A stretch of DNA of 64,000 nt, taken from Anthropogastromicrobium aceti (GTDB lineage: Bacteria > Bacillota > Clostridia > Lachnospirales > Lachnospiraceae). The translations under genes and the position numbers were made by a program. Of the stretch, positions 48,686-56,965 are shown piece after piece (positions within the stretch are counted from its first letter, which is position 1; each line of letters starts with the position of its first letter). The notes beneath the pieces were generated by a model. It saw only the letters and a list, made by a program, of their open reading frames with translations, was not told the origin of the DNA and did no database searches. The DNA is taken from NCBI RefSeq assembly GCF_025567095.1, contig NZ_JAOQJH010000005.1, one strand, 5' to 3'.

Positions 48686-50107
48686 ATGATGTATCCAGAA
48701 ACCAATTTTAATTATGACAACAATAATGAAAATAAAGGAAATAGAAAGCAGAGAAGACAAAATAAGTCAAGAAGAAATCTGCACAAGGCAGCAGCAGTTC
48801 TTGCAGGTGTTGCAGTTATTGGCGGAAGCTTCTGGGGCGGATCACTTTTGAATCAGAACACAGAAAATACCGTTCAGGCAGCATCCACAATGAATCTTTC
48901 AAAGGATGAGACAACACCTGATATTGTGGCATCTTCCCTTACTGATTATTCAGATCTGGCTGCACAGTGCCTGCCGCAGGTTGTTTCTGTAACAAATGTA
49001 ATTGAAGTTACCAGTACATCAAACGGTGGTTCTGATCTCTTTAATTTCTTCTATGGAAATGGTCAGAATCAGAATCAGACATCAACACAGGAGTCTGAGG
49101 CATATGGTTCAGGTGTAATTATCGGAAAGACAGAGGATGAGCTTCTGATTGTCACAAATAACCATGTTGCTGTATATGACAAATCAGGCAACACAATGTA
49201 TTACAGCTATACAGCTTCCACCAAGGAAAGAAAAGTCACATTTGTTGATGGAACTGAGGTAGAGGCAAACTTAAAGGGTGCCGATTCTGATGCAGATATC
49301 GCAGTTTTGGCAGTAAAGCTGTCTGACATTCCAGAGGATACCTTAAATGCAATTTCTGTTGCTACTACTGACAATTCTGATGATGTTAAGGTTGGTCAGG
49401 GTGTCATGGCAATCGGAAATGCACTTGGTCTTGGTCAGACTACCACATTTGGTCATGTAAGTGCACTTAACAAGGACGTAACTACATCTGATGATAATGT
49501 AACAAGAAGTATGATGCAGATTGATGCGGCTATCAATGCTGGTAACAGCGGCGGCGGACTGTTTGATGCAAATGGTCATTTGATTGGAATTAACTCTGCA
49601 AAGAGCTCAGGTGAAGGCGTAGAGGGCATGGGATATGCAATTCCGATTTCTTCCGTAGAGGATCTGATTAACAACATGATGAATCAGAAGACAAAGGTTC
49701 AGATAGATGAGGATCAGAGAGGTTATCTTGGCATTCAGGGCGTTGACGTACCGACTGAGTATGTACAGAGATTTGGTATGCCAGAAGGCGCAATGGTAAC
49801 GAAGATCACAGAGGGAAGCCCGGCATCTGATGCGGGACTGCAGCTGAATGATATCATTACCGCAGTTGATGGACAGAAGGTATCTAGTTTTGAAACACTT
49901 AGATCTGCACTTTCTTACTACGCAGCAGGTGAGAGTGTTACAATCACAGTCCAAAGACCAAACGGCAACCAGTATACAGAGACTCAGATTACTGTAACAC
50001 TGGCAGATCGTTCAACTATTACTGATACGACTGAGGCAGATACAGAGGAGGGTTCTTCCGAAGCAGAGACTCAAGAACCTCAGGTTCAGATGCAGAAGGC
50101 ACAGTAA
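48686..50107 (+). CDS. HtrA/DegP-like serine protease with PDZ domain
   Basis: A membrane-anchored S1C protease of 473 residues that handles misfolded exported proteins. An Asn/Lys-rich cytoplasmic N-terminus precedes one membrane segment (AAAVLAGVAVIGGSFWGGSL). The catalytic triad is His160 (NNHVAVY), Asp204 (DADIAVLAV) and Ser288 (NAGNSGGGLF). A single PDZ domain follows (GYLGIQGVDVP ... GSPASDAGLQLNDIITAVDG), then an acidic Glu/Gln-rich tail. The GGAGG site is 8 bases before the ATG pair. It is a single-gene unit between two terminators; a small hairpin (AAGCC/GGCTT) precedes its ribosome binding site. Confidence 0.94.
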   Translation: MMYPETNFNYDNNNENKGNRKQRRQNKSRRNLHKAAAVLAGVAVIGGSFWGGSLLNQNTENTVQAASTMNLSKDETTPDIVASSLTDYSDLAAQCLPQVVSVTNVIEVTSTSNGGSDLFNFFYGNGQNQNQTSTQESEAYGSGVIIGKTEDELLIVTNNHVAVYDKSGNTMYYSYTASTKERKVTFVDGTEVEANLKGADSDADIAVLAVKLSDIPEDTLNAISVATTDNSDDVKVGQGVMAIGNALGLGQTTTFGHVSALNKDVTTSDDNVTRSMMQIDAAINAGNSGGGLFDANGHLIGINSAKSSGEGVEGMGYAIPISSVEDLINNMMNQKTKVQIDEDQRGYLGIQGVDVPTEYVQRFGMPEGAMVTKITEGSPASDAGLQLNDIITAVDGQKVSSFETLRSALSYYAAGESVTITVQRPNGNQYTETQITVTLADRSTITDTTEADTEEGSSEAETQEPQVQMQKAQ

Positions 50108-50122
50108 TTTTGCTTTTAAATT

Positions 50123-50156
50123 GGCACATCAGCTTAGAAGGCTGGTGTGCCTTTTT
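50123..50156 (+). terminator. Terminator after the HtrA-like gene
   Basis: GGCACATCAGC (50123-50133) with GCTGGTGTGCC (50141-50151), loop TTAGAAG, then TTTTT. Confidence 0.92.
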
Positions 50157-50253
50157 GTATGTGTCCCGATATCTAGGCAAATGGTTCGAGTGCAATGCAT
50201 TAGAAACTTGAATGTGACATAAAAATAGGTAAGACATAAAGAAAGAGTCTGGT

Positions 50254-50952
50254 ATGTCCAAACAGTCAAAAATATACGGAACACAAGTAAATAAAATGCG
50301 GAGTATAGTAATGCTCTTGTCCTTAGCAGTACTTATTTCCTGTTGCTTTTATATATTGGCAGCAGGAGAGTCTGAGCAAATCGTCTGGCAGAGGGACGAA
50401 AAAAAGGTTGCTATTACATTTGATGATGGTCCGGATGCTAAGACAACAGCGTTACTGCTTGATGGGCTTAAGGCAAGAAAAGTGCGTGCCACCTTTTTTG
50501 TGATTGGTGAGAAGGCAGAGCAAAATCCAGAGTTGATTTGCCGTATGAGTGAGGAAGGTCACTTAATTGGAAATCATACATATAGTCATGTTCAGCTGAA
50601 TATGTTAAGCAGCAGTCAGGCATGTTCACAGGTAAAGGCAGCAAATGATGTAATTAAGGAGATTACAGGGCAGGAAGTTATTTACTTAAGACCACCGTAT
50701 GGAGAATGGGATCATAAAAAAGATTGTCCGCAAAATATGATTGCAGTTTACTGGGATGTTGATCCGCTTGACTGGAAGCGCACAGATACGAAACAGATCG
50801 CAGCAGATATTTTGCGTCAGGTTAAGCCGGGGGATATTATTTTATTGCATGATATTTATAAGACAAGTGTGCAGGCTGCCTTTATTGTGATTGATGAATT
50901 GCAGCGTCAGGGATATGAATTTGTTACTGTTGAGGAATTGCTGTTTGCATAG
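50254..50952 (+). CDS. Polysaccharide deacetylase (NodB domain)
   Basis: A 232-residue exported or membrane-anchored carbohydrate esterase family 4 enzyme. One hydrophobic segment near the N-terminus (IVMLLSLAVLISCCFYILAA) is followed by the NodB domain: VAITFDDGPD (catalytic Asp and metal Asp), GNHTYSHVQL (two metal His), LRPPYGEW, VDPLDWKRTD and IILLHDIYKTS. The motifs are complete, so it should be active, probably on peptidoglycan or another amino-sugar polymer; PdaB-type sporulation deacetylases are similar in size. A start at ATG 50296 is also possible. Confidence 0.9.
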   Translation: MSKQSKIYGTQVNKMRSIVMLLSLAVLISCCFYILAAGESEQIVWQRDEKKVAITFDDGPDAKTTALLLDGLKARKVRATFFVIGEKAEQNPELICRMSEEGHLIGNHTYSHVQLNMLSSSQACSQVKAANDVIKEITGQEVIYLRPPYGEWDHKKDCPQNMIAVYWDVDPLDWKRTDTKQIAADILRQVKPGDIILLHDIYKTSVQAAFIVIDELQRQGYEFVTVEELLFA

Positions 50953-51056
50953 TTGTTTTTTGCTGCTAAACGTGCTAAGATTGGATACAGTTCACAAAGA
51001 AACTTGCAAAGTGATTTGCCAGTCTCCACCGTGAATAGTAAGAGATGGACAGGACA

Positions 51057-52400
51057 ATGAGTATGGATTTATTTGATTATATGAGAGAAACTCAGCAAAA
51101 GGAATCACCGCTTGCGTCGCGTATGCGTCCAAAAACACTTGATGAAGTTGTTGGTCAAAAGCATATCATCGGGAAGAATACGATGCTGTATCGCGCAATT
51201 AAGGCAGATAAGCTTAGCTCCGTTATTTTTTATGGTCCGCCAGGAACAGGAAAGACAACGCTTGCGATGGTGATCGCCAATACGACAAGCTCTGAGTTTA
51301 CACAGCTTAATGCAACTGTAGCCGGAAAAAAAGATATGGAGGACGTAGTAAAGCGTGCAAAAGACCTTCAGGGAATGTACGGACGCAGGACTATTCTTTT
51401 TATTGATGAGATTCATCGTTTTAATAAAGGACAGCAGGATTATCTGCTGCCATTTGTAGAGGATGGAACAATCATTTTGATTGGCGCGACAACAGAAAAC
51501 CCATATTTTGAGGTAAATCCGGCTCTGATTTCCAGATCTATTATTTTTGAACTGCACAATTTGGAAAAGGAAGATATCAAAGAGCTGATTAAGCGTGCCG
51601 TGAGCGATCCTGTGCGTGGTATGGGAAGCTATCATGCTATGCTTGATGATGATGCCGCTGAATTTTTAAGTGATGCTGCAAACGGTGATGCACGCGCCGC
51701 ATTAAATGGCATTGAGCTTGCAGTGCTGACGACGGACCGCTCTGACGATGGAATGATTCATATCACGCTTGATACGGCGCAGGAATGTATTCAAAAGCGT
51801 GCTGTGCGTTACGATAAGAGCGGCGATAATCATTATGATACGATCAGTGCATTTATTAAAAGTATGCGTGGCTCTGATCCTGATGCCGCAGTTTATTATC
51901 TGGCGCGTATGCTATATGCAGGTGAAGATATCCGCTTTATAGCACGTCGTATCATGATTTGTGCATCGGAGGATGTGGGAAATGCTGATCCTCAGGCACT
52001 TGTCGTAGCAGTTGCGGCTTCTCAGGCTATTGAGCGTATTGGTATGCCAGAAGCGCAGATTATATTGTCACATGCTGCTACTTATGTGGCATGTGCACCA
52101 AAGAGTAATGCTGCGTATATGGCAATTTCAGAGGCGATGAATTATGTACAGAATCATAAGACACCGCCAGTGCCGTCACATTTGCAGGATACACACTATA
52201 AGGGTGCAGGAAAGCTTGGTCATGGAGATGGATATAAGTATGCGCACGATTATAAAAACCATTATGTGAAACAGCAGTATCTGCCTGATACCATGGAAAA
52301 TGAGCATTTTTATCGCCCATCTGAGAATGGATATGAAAGAACGATTGTGCAGCATCTAACACGGCTTCATGCAGAGGCTGAAGACAAAAATAATAAGTAA
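51057..52400 (+). CDS. rarA: Replication-associated recombination protein A (RarA/MgsA)
   Basis: An AAA+ ATPase acting at stalled replication forks, related to clamp-loader subunits. The 447-residue product opens MSMDLFDYMRETQQKESPLA, then RMRPKTLDEVVGQKHIIG, Walker A GPPGTGKTT, Walker B LFIDEIHRFNKGQQDYLLP, sensor GATTENPYFEVNPALISR, and the C-terminal MgsA tetramerisation region (SDPDAAVYYLARML ... YKYAHDYKNHYVKQQYLP). ATGs at 51045, 51057 and 51063 are in frame; the middle one has GGACAGGA upstream. It is independent of the deacetylase. Confidence 0.95.
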   Translation: MSMDLFDYMRETQQKESPLASRMRPKTLDEVVGQKHIIGKNTMLYRAIKADKLSSVIFYGPPGTGKTTLAMVIANTTSSEFTQLNATVAGKKDMEDVVKRAKDLQGMYGRRTILFIDEIHRFNKGQQDYLLPFVEDGTIILIGATTENPYFEVNPALISRSIIFELHNLEKEDIKELIKRAVSDPVRGMGSYHAMLDDDAAEFLSDAANGDARAALNGIELAVLTTDRSDDGMIHITLDTAQECIQKRAVRYDKSGDNHYDTISAFIKSMRGSDPDAAVYYLARMLYAGEDIRFIARRIMICASEDVGNADPQALVVAVAASQAIERIGMPEAQIILSHAATYVACAPKSNAAYMAISEAMNYVQNHKTPPVPSHLQDTHYKGAGKLGHGDGYKYAHDYKNHYVKQQYLPDTMENEHFYRPSENGYERTIVQHLTRLHAEAEDKNNK

Positions 52401-52465
52401 GAATCGGCTAAATTGACCGATTGTAATAATGAGAACGGACAGACGCAAAGGAAAAAGGAGAAAAA

Positions 52466-54250
52466 ATGGACAGCAAACGAATTACCGCGTTGCGGGCAAT
52501 CATGAAGAGAGAGGGAATTGATTATTACTACATTCCAACAGCAGATTTTCATGAGTCTGAATATGTGGTAGAGTACTTCAAGTCAAGAAAGTTTATAACT
52601 GGCTTTACCGGCTCTGCAGGTGTAGCAGTTATTGGACAGGAAGAAGCATGGCTTTGGACAGACGGACGCTACTTTATTCAGGCAGCAGCTCAGATCGAAG
52701 GATCAGGCTTTGGACTTATGAAGATGGGACAGGAAGGTGTTCCGACTGTTATGCAGTATTTAGGTGAAAAGCTGCAGGAAGGACAGTGCATCGGTTTTGA
52801 CGCAAGAGTAGTCAACACAAATGATGCAAAGGAGTTTGCAAAGATCGCAGCAAAGAAGCATGGAAGTCTTAAGACTGACAAGGATCTTTTAGATGAGGTG
52901 TGGACAGATCGCCCGGCACTTGTTCATCAGCCAGCCGATGTCTTAAAGGACGAATTTAATGGTGAAGCAACTGCTTCTAAGCTTGCACGTGTCCGTGAGC
53001 AGATGGAAAAGGAAGAGGCACAGTATCACATCATCAGTACACTTGATGATATCGCATGGATCTTAAATGTCAGAGGAAATGACATTCCACACGTTCCTGT
53101 TGTGCTTTCTTTCCTTGTAATCGGAAAAGAAGATGCAATGTGGTTTGTTGAGGAGAATGCATTAAGTGATGCAGTTAAAGAGATGGCAGCAGAGTGCGGC
53201 ATTACCATTCGCCCATATGAGGATGTCTATGCATATGCAGCGACTATTCCTGAGCACAGCACCGTTCTTCTTGATAAGAGAAAGGTAAATTATCGCATCA
53301 CAAATGCACTGTCTGAGACTGTTCATATTGTAAGCAAGGCAAATCCATCTCAGCTGATGAAAGCTATCAAGAACGAGATTGAGCTTGAAAATACAAGAAA
53401 GGCTCATCTTCTTGACGGTATTGCCGTAACTAAGTTTATGTATTGGTTAAAGAAGAATGTCGGAAAGATTCCGATGGATGAGGTTAGTGTATCAGACTAT
53501 CTGCAAAGTCTTCGTGAGCAGATGGAAGGATATCGTGATATCAGCTTTGATACAATTGCAGGTTATAATGCAAATGCAGCAATGATGCATTATAAGGCAG
53601 AGCCGGATACGGCAGCAAAGCTAGAGCCACAGGGTATGCTTTTAGTTGATTCAGGCGGTCATTACGACACTGGAACAACAGATATTACAAGAACATTCGT
53701 GTTAGGACCAATTTCTGATATCCAGAAAAAGCATTTCACCATGGTAGTTAAGAGTAACCTGAATCTGGCAAATGTGAAATTTCTTTACGGCTGCAACGGC
53801 ATCAGTCTTGACGTAATCTGCCGTGAGCCAATCTGGAAGGAGAATCTTGACTATCAGTGTGGAACAGGTCATGGCGTAGGCTATCTGTTAAACGTTCATG
53901 AGGGACCAAACAGCTTCCGCTGGCAGTATCGTCCAGGCTTTGACAATCCATTTGAGGCAGGCATGATAACAACAGATGAGCCAGGTATCTATTTACAGGA
54001 TCAGTACGGAATCCGCACTGAGAATGAGCTTATCTGCGTTAAGGGTGAGAAGAACCAGTACGGTCAGTTTATGGGCTTTGAGAACATTACATATGTTCCG
54101 ATTGACCTTGATGGTATTGACAAGCAGTATTTAAATGCAGAGGATGTAAAGCAGCTCAACGACTATCATAAGATGGTTTATGAGAAGATTTCTCCATACA
54201 TGACATCAGAGGAGAATGAGTGGCTGAAGGAGTACACGAGAGCGATATAA
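52466..54250 (+). CDS. Xaa-Pro aminopeptidase (M24B family)
   Basis: A cytoplasmic dinuclear metallopeptidase of 594 residues that removes N-terminal residues before proline. Two creatinase-type N-terminal domains (IDYYYIPTADFHESEYV, then HVPVVLSFLVIGKEDAMWFV) precede the pita-bread catalytic domain with metal ligands in LLVDSGGHYDTGTTDITRTF, GTGHGVGYLLNVHEGP, TTDEPGIY and RTENELICV. The length fits the three-domain group also found in eukaryotic APP1. There is no signal peptide. The start follows AAAAAGGAG. A long terminator hairpin follows and also serves the convergent gene. Confidence 0.94.
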   Translation: MDSKRITALRAIMKREGIDYYYIPTADFHESEYVVEYFKSRKFITGFTGSAGVAVIGQEEAWLWTDGRYFIQAAAQIEGSGFGLMKMGQEGVPTVMQYLGEKLQEGQCIGFDARVVNTNDAKEFAKIAAKKHGSLKTDKDLLDEVWTDRPALVHQPADVLKDEFNGEATASKLARVREQMEKEEAQYHIISTLDDIAWILNVRGNDIPHVPVVLSFLVIGKEDAMWFVEENALSDAVKEMAAECGITIRPYEDVYAYAATIPEHSTVLLDKRKVNYRITNALSETVHIVSKANPSQLMKAIKNEIELENTRKAHLLDGIAVTKFMYWLKKNVGKIPMDEVSVSDYLQSLREQMEGYRDISFDTIAGYNANAAMMHYKAEPDTAAKLEPQGMLLVDSGGHYDTGTTDITRTFVLGPISDIQKKHFTMVVKSNLNLANVKFLYGCNGISLDVICREPIWKENLDYQCGTGHGVGYLLNVHEGPNSFRWQYRPGFDNPFEAGMITTDEPGIYLQDQYGIRTENELICVKGEKNQYGQFMGFENITYVPIDLDGIDKQYLNAEDVKQLNDYHKMVYEKISPYMTSEENEWLKEYTRAI

Positions 54251-54290
54251 TGTGTATTTGCATTTAGAAAAATAAATTTTTTAGGATATA

Positions 54291-54332
54291 AAAAGACTGG
54301 GTTTTGCTTTGAAGCAAGATCCAGTCTTTTTT
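54291..54332. terminator. Bidirectional terminator between M24 and Rpn-type genes
   Basis: AAAAGACTGG (54291-54300) pairs with CCAGTCTTTT (54321-54330), with an inner TTGCTT/GCAA helix and T/A runs at both ends. Confidence 0.88.
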
Positions 54333-54343
54333 GCAGAATCTAT

Positions 54344-55222
54344 TTAAATTCCGTATTCATTAAATAGTTTAGCTCGAAATGTTGGATCTGCAATCGCTTT
54401 TGGAATTTCAGATCCTCTATTTTCTTGTAATAATTTCTCATAAAGCGCATTAACACGCTGTTCACCGTCTTTTCTAGCTGAATTTATGGAATCATTCCAG
54501 TCACGGATTGCTTTTTCACGATTTCGATACATAGCCATTAATGTTTCATCGCTGCTGGCTTTTTTCAGACGCTCATATGCTTCCTCAAATGTTTTGCTTT
54601 CTTCAACCAATTTTTCATACACCTCCTTTTGATCAGAGTTGATAAATAGTGCCCACTGATCTCGTGCAGTTAAGCCAGAAAGATTAAGAGTTTCAACTTC
54701 TTTTGTTTTAGATAGTTCATTGACTGCTTTGCGTAACTCAAAAAATGCAATCTTAAAATTTTGTCTGTAAGTTTCGTTTGTTTCTTCATCCTTAAGAATA
54801 AAGCTTCTGTAGTAACGGGAATCTTCGTATAAGTCGAAACACAACAGATTTAATCCGTAGACTGGTGCAGTTTTTGAATAATCATCTCCGGTATGCAATT
54901 GTTCTGTACAAAGTTGACAAGTATAATACAGTGCGCGTTGCTCCATGTTGTGACGATTCAGTACTTGGATTTCGATGTCAATAAGGCTTCGATTCGCTAA
55001 CTGAACTCTTATATCCAGTATGCACATTTTATCATCAATATATTTCGGATCAATGATTGGATTTAAAAGAGTGATCTGCTCAGCAGATTGAATATCTAAT
55101 CCAAGAACGTCGTTTAAAAATACCCGAAGAATTGGCTTACTCTCTTCCTGACCGAATACCTGCTTAAATACGATATCAGAAGTCAGGGGCAGCAATTGTA
55201 CAGTTTCTGAGTTATCGTTCAT
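54344..55222 (-). CDS. Rpn family / PD-(D/E)XK nuclease-family protein
   Basis: A 292-residue protein of the PDDEXK_2 / Rpn recombination-promoting nuclease group, often annotated as transposase-like. The N-terminus LLPLTSDIVFKQVFGQEESK is typical, and the nuclease core is visible as CILDIRVQLANRSLIDIEIQ, with the Asp and the Glu-x-Gln pair that replaces the usual Glu-x-Lys. The C-terminal half is helical and acidic/basic (AYERLKKASSDETLMAMYRN). Gut bacteria often carry many variable copies; roles in phage defence or DNA damage have been proposed for Rpn proteins. The start at 55222 has GGAGG 8 bases upstream; an ATG five codons earlier contains that site. Confidence 0.85.
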   Translation of the reverse strand: MNDNSETVQLLPLTSDIVFKQVFGQEESKPILRVFLNDVLGLDIQSAEQITLLNPIIDPKYIDDKMCILDIRVQLANRSLIDIEIQVLNRHNMEQRALYYTCQLCTEQLHTGDDYSKTAPVYGLNLLCFDLYEDSRYYRSFILKDEETNETYRQNFKIAFFELRKAVNELSKTKEVETLNLSGLTARDQWALFINSDQKEVYEKLVEESKTFEEAYERLKKASSDETLMAMYRNREKAIRDWNDSINSARKDGEQRVNALYEKLLQENRGSEIPKAIADPTFRAKLFNEYGI

Positions 55223-55418
55223 CAATAAGTCCTCCATTTTATGTAATACCCGAATTTCGGTACTTATCTGATGTATTTTGCGTTATCCAGTGTTTTTCTT
55301 TTGTACCTTAAAGTGTTCCTTTCTGTCATGAGAATATCACGGGTTTGCTATTTTTGCAAGTGTTTGTCGATAAAAACTATATTTTTCGCTGGTTTAATGG
55401 TCGCGATTTTTTTTACCA

Positions 55419-55449
55419 TTGAATTTTTTACGGAAAGATATGATATAAT
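55419..55449 (+). promoter_or_regulatory. Predicted promoter of the nitroreductase remnant
   Basis: TATAAT (55444-55449) preceded by TGA, an extended -10; the nearest -35 is TTGAAT (55419-55424) with a 19-base spacer. The interval 55223-55418 is very AT-rich, with a near-palindrome TACCCGAATTTCGGTA near 55250, and shows no credible gene. Confidence 0.45.
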
Positions 55450-55485
55450 TGATTTGATCAATTAAACGAAAGTGAGGATATGGTA

Positions 55486-55770
55486 ATGGATATAGTAGCG
55501 ATCATGAAAGAAAGACACAGCGTAAGACAGTATAAGAATCAGGTGATTGACCACTCAAAGAGAGAAGAAATTAACGCATTTGTAAATGCTATCAATGCAG
55601 AAAGCAAGCTGGCGATACAAGTTTTTTATGATGAACCAAAATGTTTTGATTCTTTTATGGCTCATTATGGAAAATTTGAAAATGTAAAGAACTATATTGC
55701 TATCGTTGGTAACAAGGAGGATCAGGAGAAAAAGGATATCATGATGGTTCGAGAATTTCAGCGTTTTTGA
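55486..55770 (+). pseudogene. Truncated nitroreductase-family gene
   Basis: The 94 visible residues match the N-terminal half of FMN-dependent nitroreductases: MDIVAIMKERHSVRQYKNQV (with the FMN-phosphate-binding RHSVRQY), then FDSFMAHYGKFENVKNYIAI. Such proteins are usually 170-250 residues; here the frame ends after REFQRF at 55770, and no C-terminal FMN-site sequence follows in any frame before the next gene. The promoter and GTGAGG ribosome binding site are intact, so a short useless product could still be made. The truncation coincides with the edge of the AraC/ABC module, which suggests that insertion or deletion of that module destroyed the gene. Confidence 0.8.
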
Positions 55771-55811
55771 AATAGAAAAATAGAGCGTGTTTTGCAATGG
55801 AAGAATAGCCC

Positions 55812-55870
55812 CTGGGGACAGTAAGTGAGCTAGCGGATCCAACAAAAGGGCCGTTGGTTCCTGACCCCAG
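55812..55870. repeat. Long imperfect inverted structure at the left edge of the AraC/ABC module
   Basis: Outer arms CTGGGGACA (55812-55820) and TGACCCCAG (55862-55870) enclose GGATCCAAC (55835-55843) and GTTGGTTCC (55853-55861). Read on the - strand it begins GGGGTCAGGAACCAACGGC, similar to GGGGTCAGCAATCAATGGC on the + strand at the right edge of the module (60415-60433). It may act as terminator for the AraC gene. Confidence 0.55.
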
Positions 55871-55890
55871 TGGCTTTCTGACCTCAATGG

Positions 55891-56811
55891 TTATAATTTC
55901 ATGACTTTATCTCCCTCAAACATGCTATATCCCGTAGGATTCTTTCTGAATTCCGATGGTGAAATTCCAAGACATTTTGTAAATTGCCGATTGAAGTATG
56001 AGCCATACTTAAAACCGCATTGATTAGCGATATCATCAATCTTAAGATTCGTGTTCGATAGTAATTCCTGTGATATCTTAAGACGATAATGAAGCAGGTA
56101 TTCAATGCAGGTACAGTTGAGCTGTTGTTTGAAACGCTGGTTAAGTGTGGTTCGATTTAAGTGAACAAGCTCGCATAGAAAGCTCAATGTAATATTATTT
56201 TGGTAATTGGCATGAATGTAATCGGTGCAGGTTGTGACTGGATTGGTATTCTCGGACAGCTCATAGAATTTTAACTTGCACTGGTCTACATATATGTCAA
56301 ATATGCAGTTAAGTGTTTGGCGAAGCATTCTTCTGATACGGCAAGTCCAGTAGTCATCGCTCTGGGCATATGTTTCAGCTCCAATCATAAGCATAAGCTC
56401 ATTAAGGTGAACATATTGCTGGGGCGTTAAGTTAAAAATACCCTGAAAATTTCTATAATGTTTTGTGAACATATAAAGCATATTTCTATCGTAAACATAT
56501 TGTTTATCAATTAAAACTGAATCATCAAGATTTTCAAATTTTAAACATGCTTTTATGTACCAAGGATCAAAATGAAATGCCTTGGCACTTAAATGTGTGC
56601 GTTCCAGACACTGGAAATTATCATATTGTGATATACACAGTATGGTAGGAGCTGTGACAGTCTGGATATATTCATTAATTTTTATCGTTGCGCTGCCACA
56701 GGAAACCATAATGATAGTGCATCTGTTATCTACCGGCAGTGATTCTAATGTATTGTAAAAATCAAATTCAATTGGAATTTCTCTCTCTTTATGTCTATCA
56801 GTATGAGGCAT
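55891..56811 (-). CDS. AraC-family transcriptional regulator of the adjacent ABC transporter
   Basis: A 306-residue regulator. The C-terminal 100 residues form the AraC double helix-turn-helix: CTDYIHANYQNNITLSFLCE, VHLNRTTLNQRFKQQL, ISQELLSNTNLKIDDIANQC and GFKYGSYFNRQFTKCLGISP, followed by SEFR. The N-terminal part should be a cupin-like or other ligand-sensing domain, rich in Cys and aromatic residues. The ATG at 56811 is set by GGAG 6 bases upstream. It is divergent from a heterodimeric ABC transporter across a 154-base gap containing mirrored sites, so it most likely activates that transporter in response to its substrate, as YbtA does for YbtPQ. Confidence 0.88.
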   Translation of the reverse strand: MPHTDRHKEREIPIEFDFYNTLESLPVDNRCTIIMVSCGSATIKINEYIQTVTAPTILCISQYDNFQCLERTHLSAKAFHFDPWYIKACLKFENLDDSVLIDKQYVYDRNMLYMFTKHYRNFQGIFNLTPQQYVHLNELMLMIGAETYAQSDDYWTCRIRRMLRQTLNCIFDIYVDQCKLKFYELSENTNPVTTCTDYIHANYQNNITLSFLCELVHLNRTTLNQRFKQQLNCTCIEYLLHYRLKISQELLSNTNLKIDDIANQCGFKYGSYFNRQFTKCLGISPSEFRKNPTGYSMFEGDKVMKL

Positions 56812-56845
56812 ACAAATCTCCTTATAAAAATGAAATATTAAATAC

Positions 56846-56938
56846 ACTATATGCAATTTTGAATTGCAAAAAGTATAAATATCTACTGCGTATATGCGAT
56901 TGAAAGCCTATAGTACATAAGATATACTTGCATATAGT
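56846..56938. promoter_or_regulatory. Divergent control region with mirrored AraC-type sites
   Basis: ACTATATGCAA (56846-56856) is the exact inverse of TTGCATATAGT (56928-56938), and a related palindromic core TGCGTATATGCG lies between them (56887-56898). The + strand promoter is -35 TTGAAA (56900-56905), 17-base spacer, -10 TATACT (56923-56928); its last base is the first base of the right-hand site. The left-hand site lies upstream of the AraC gene start, so regulation of both genes is likely. Confidence 0.65.
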
Positions 56939-56965
56939 ATAAAACATAAGGAGAATGATGTCTAT

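Noticed and set aside
51105..51635. 176-codon open frame on the - strand opposite rarA
   Set aside because: Shadow of the rarA coding frame, with no start signal and no protein-like pattern.
55271..55465. 64-codon open frame before the nitroreductase remnant
   Set aside because: Lies in very AT-rich non-coding sequence, overlaps the likely promoter of the remnant and has no ribosome binding site.
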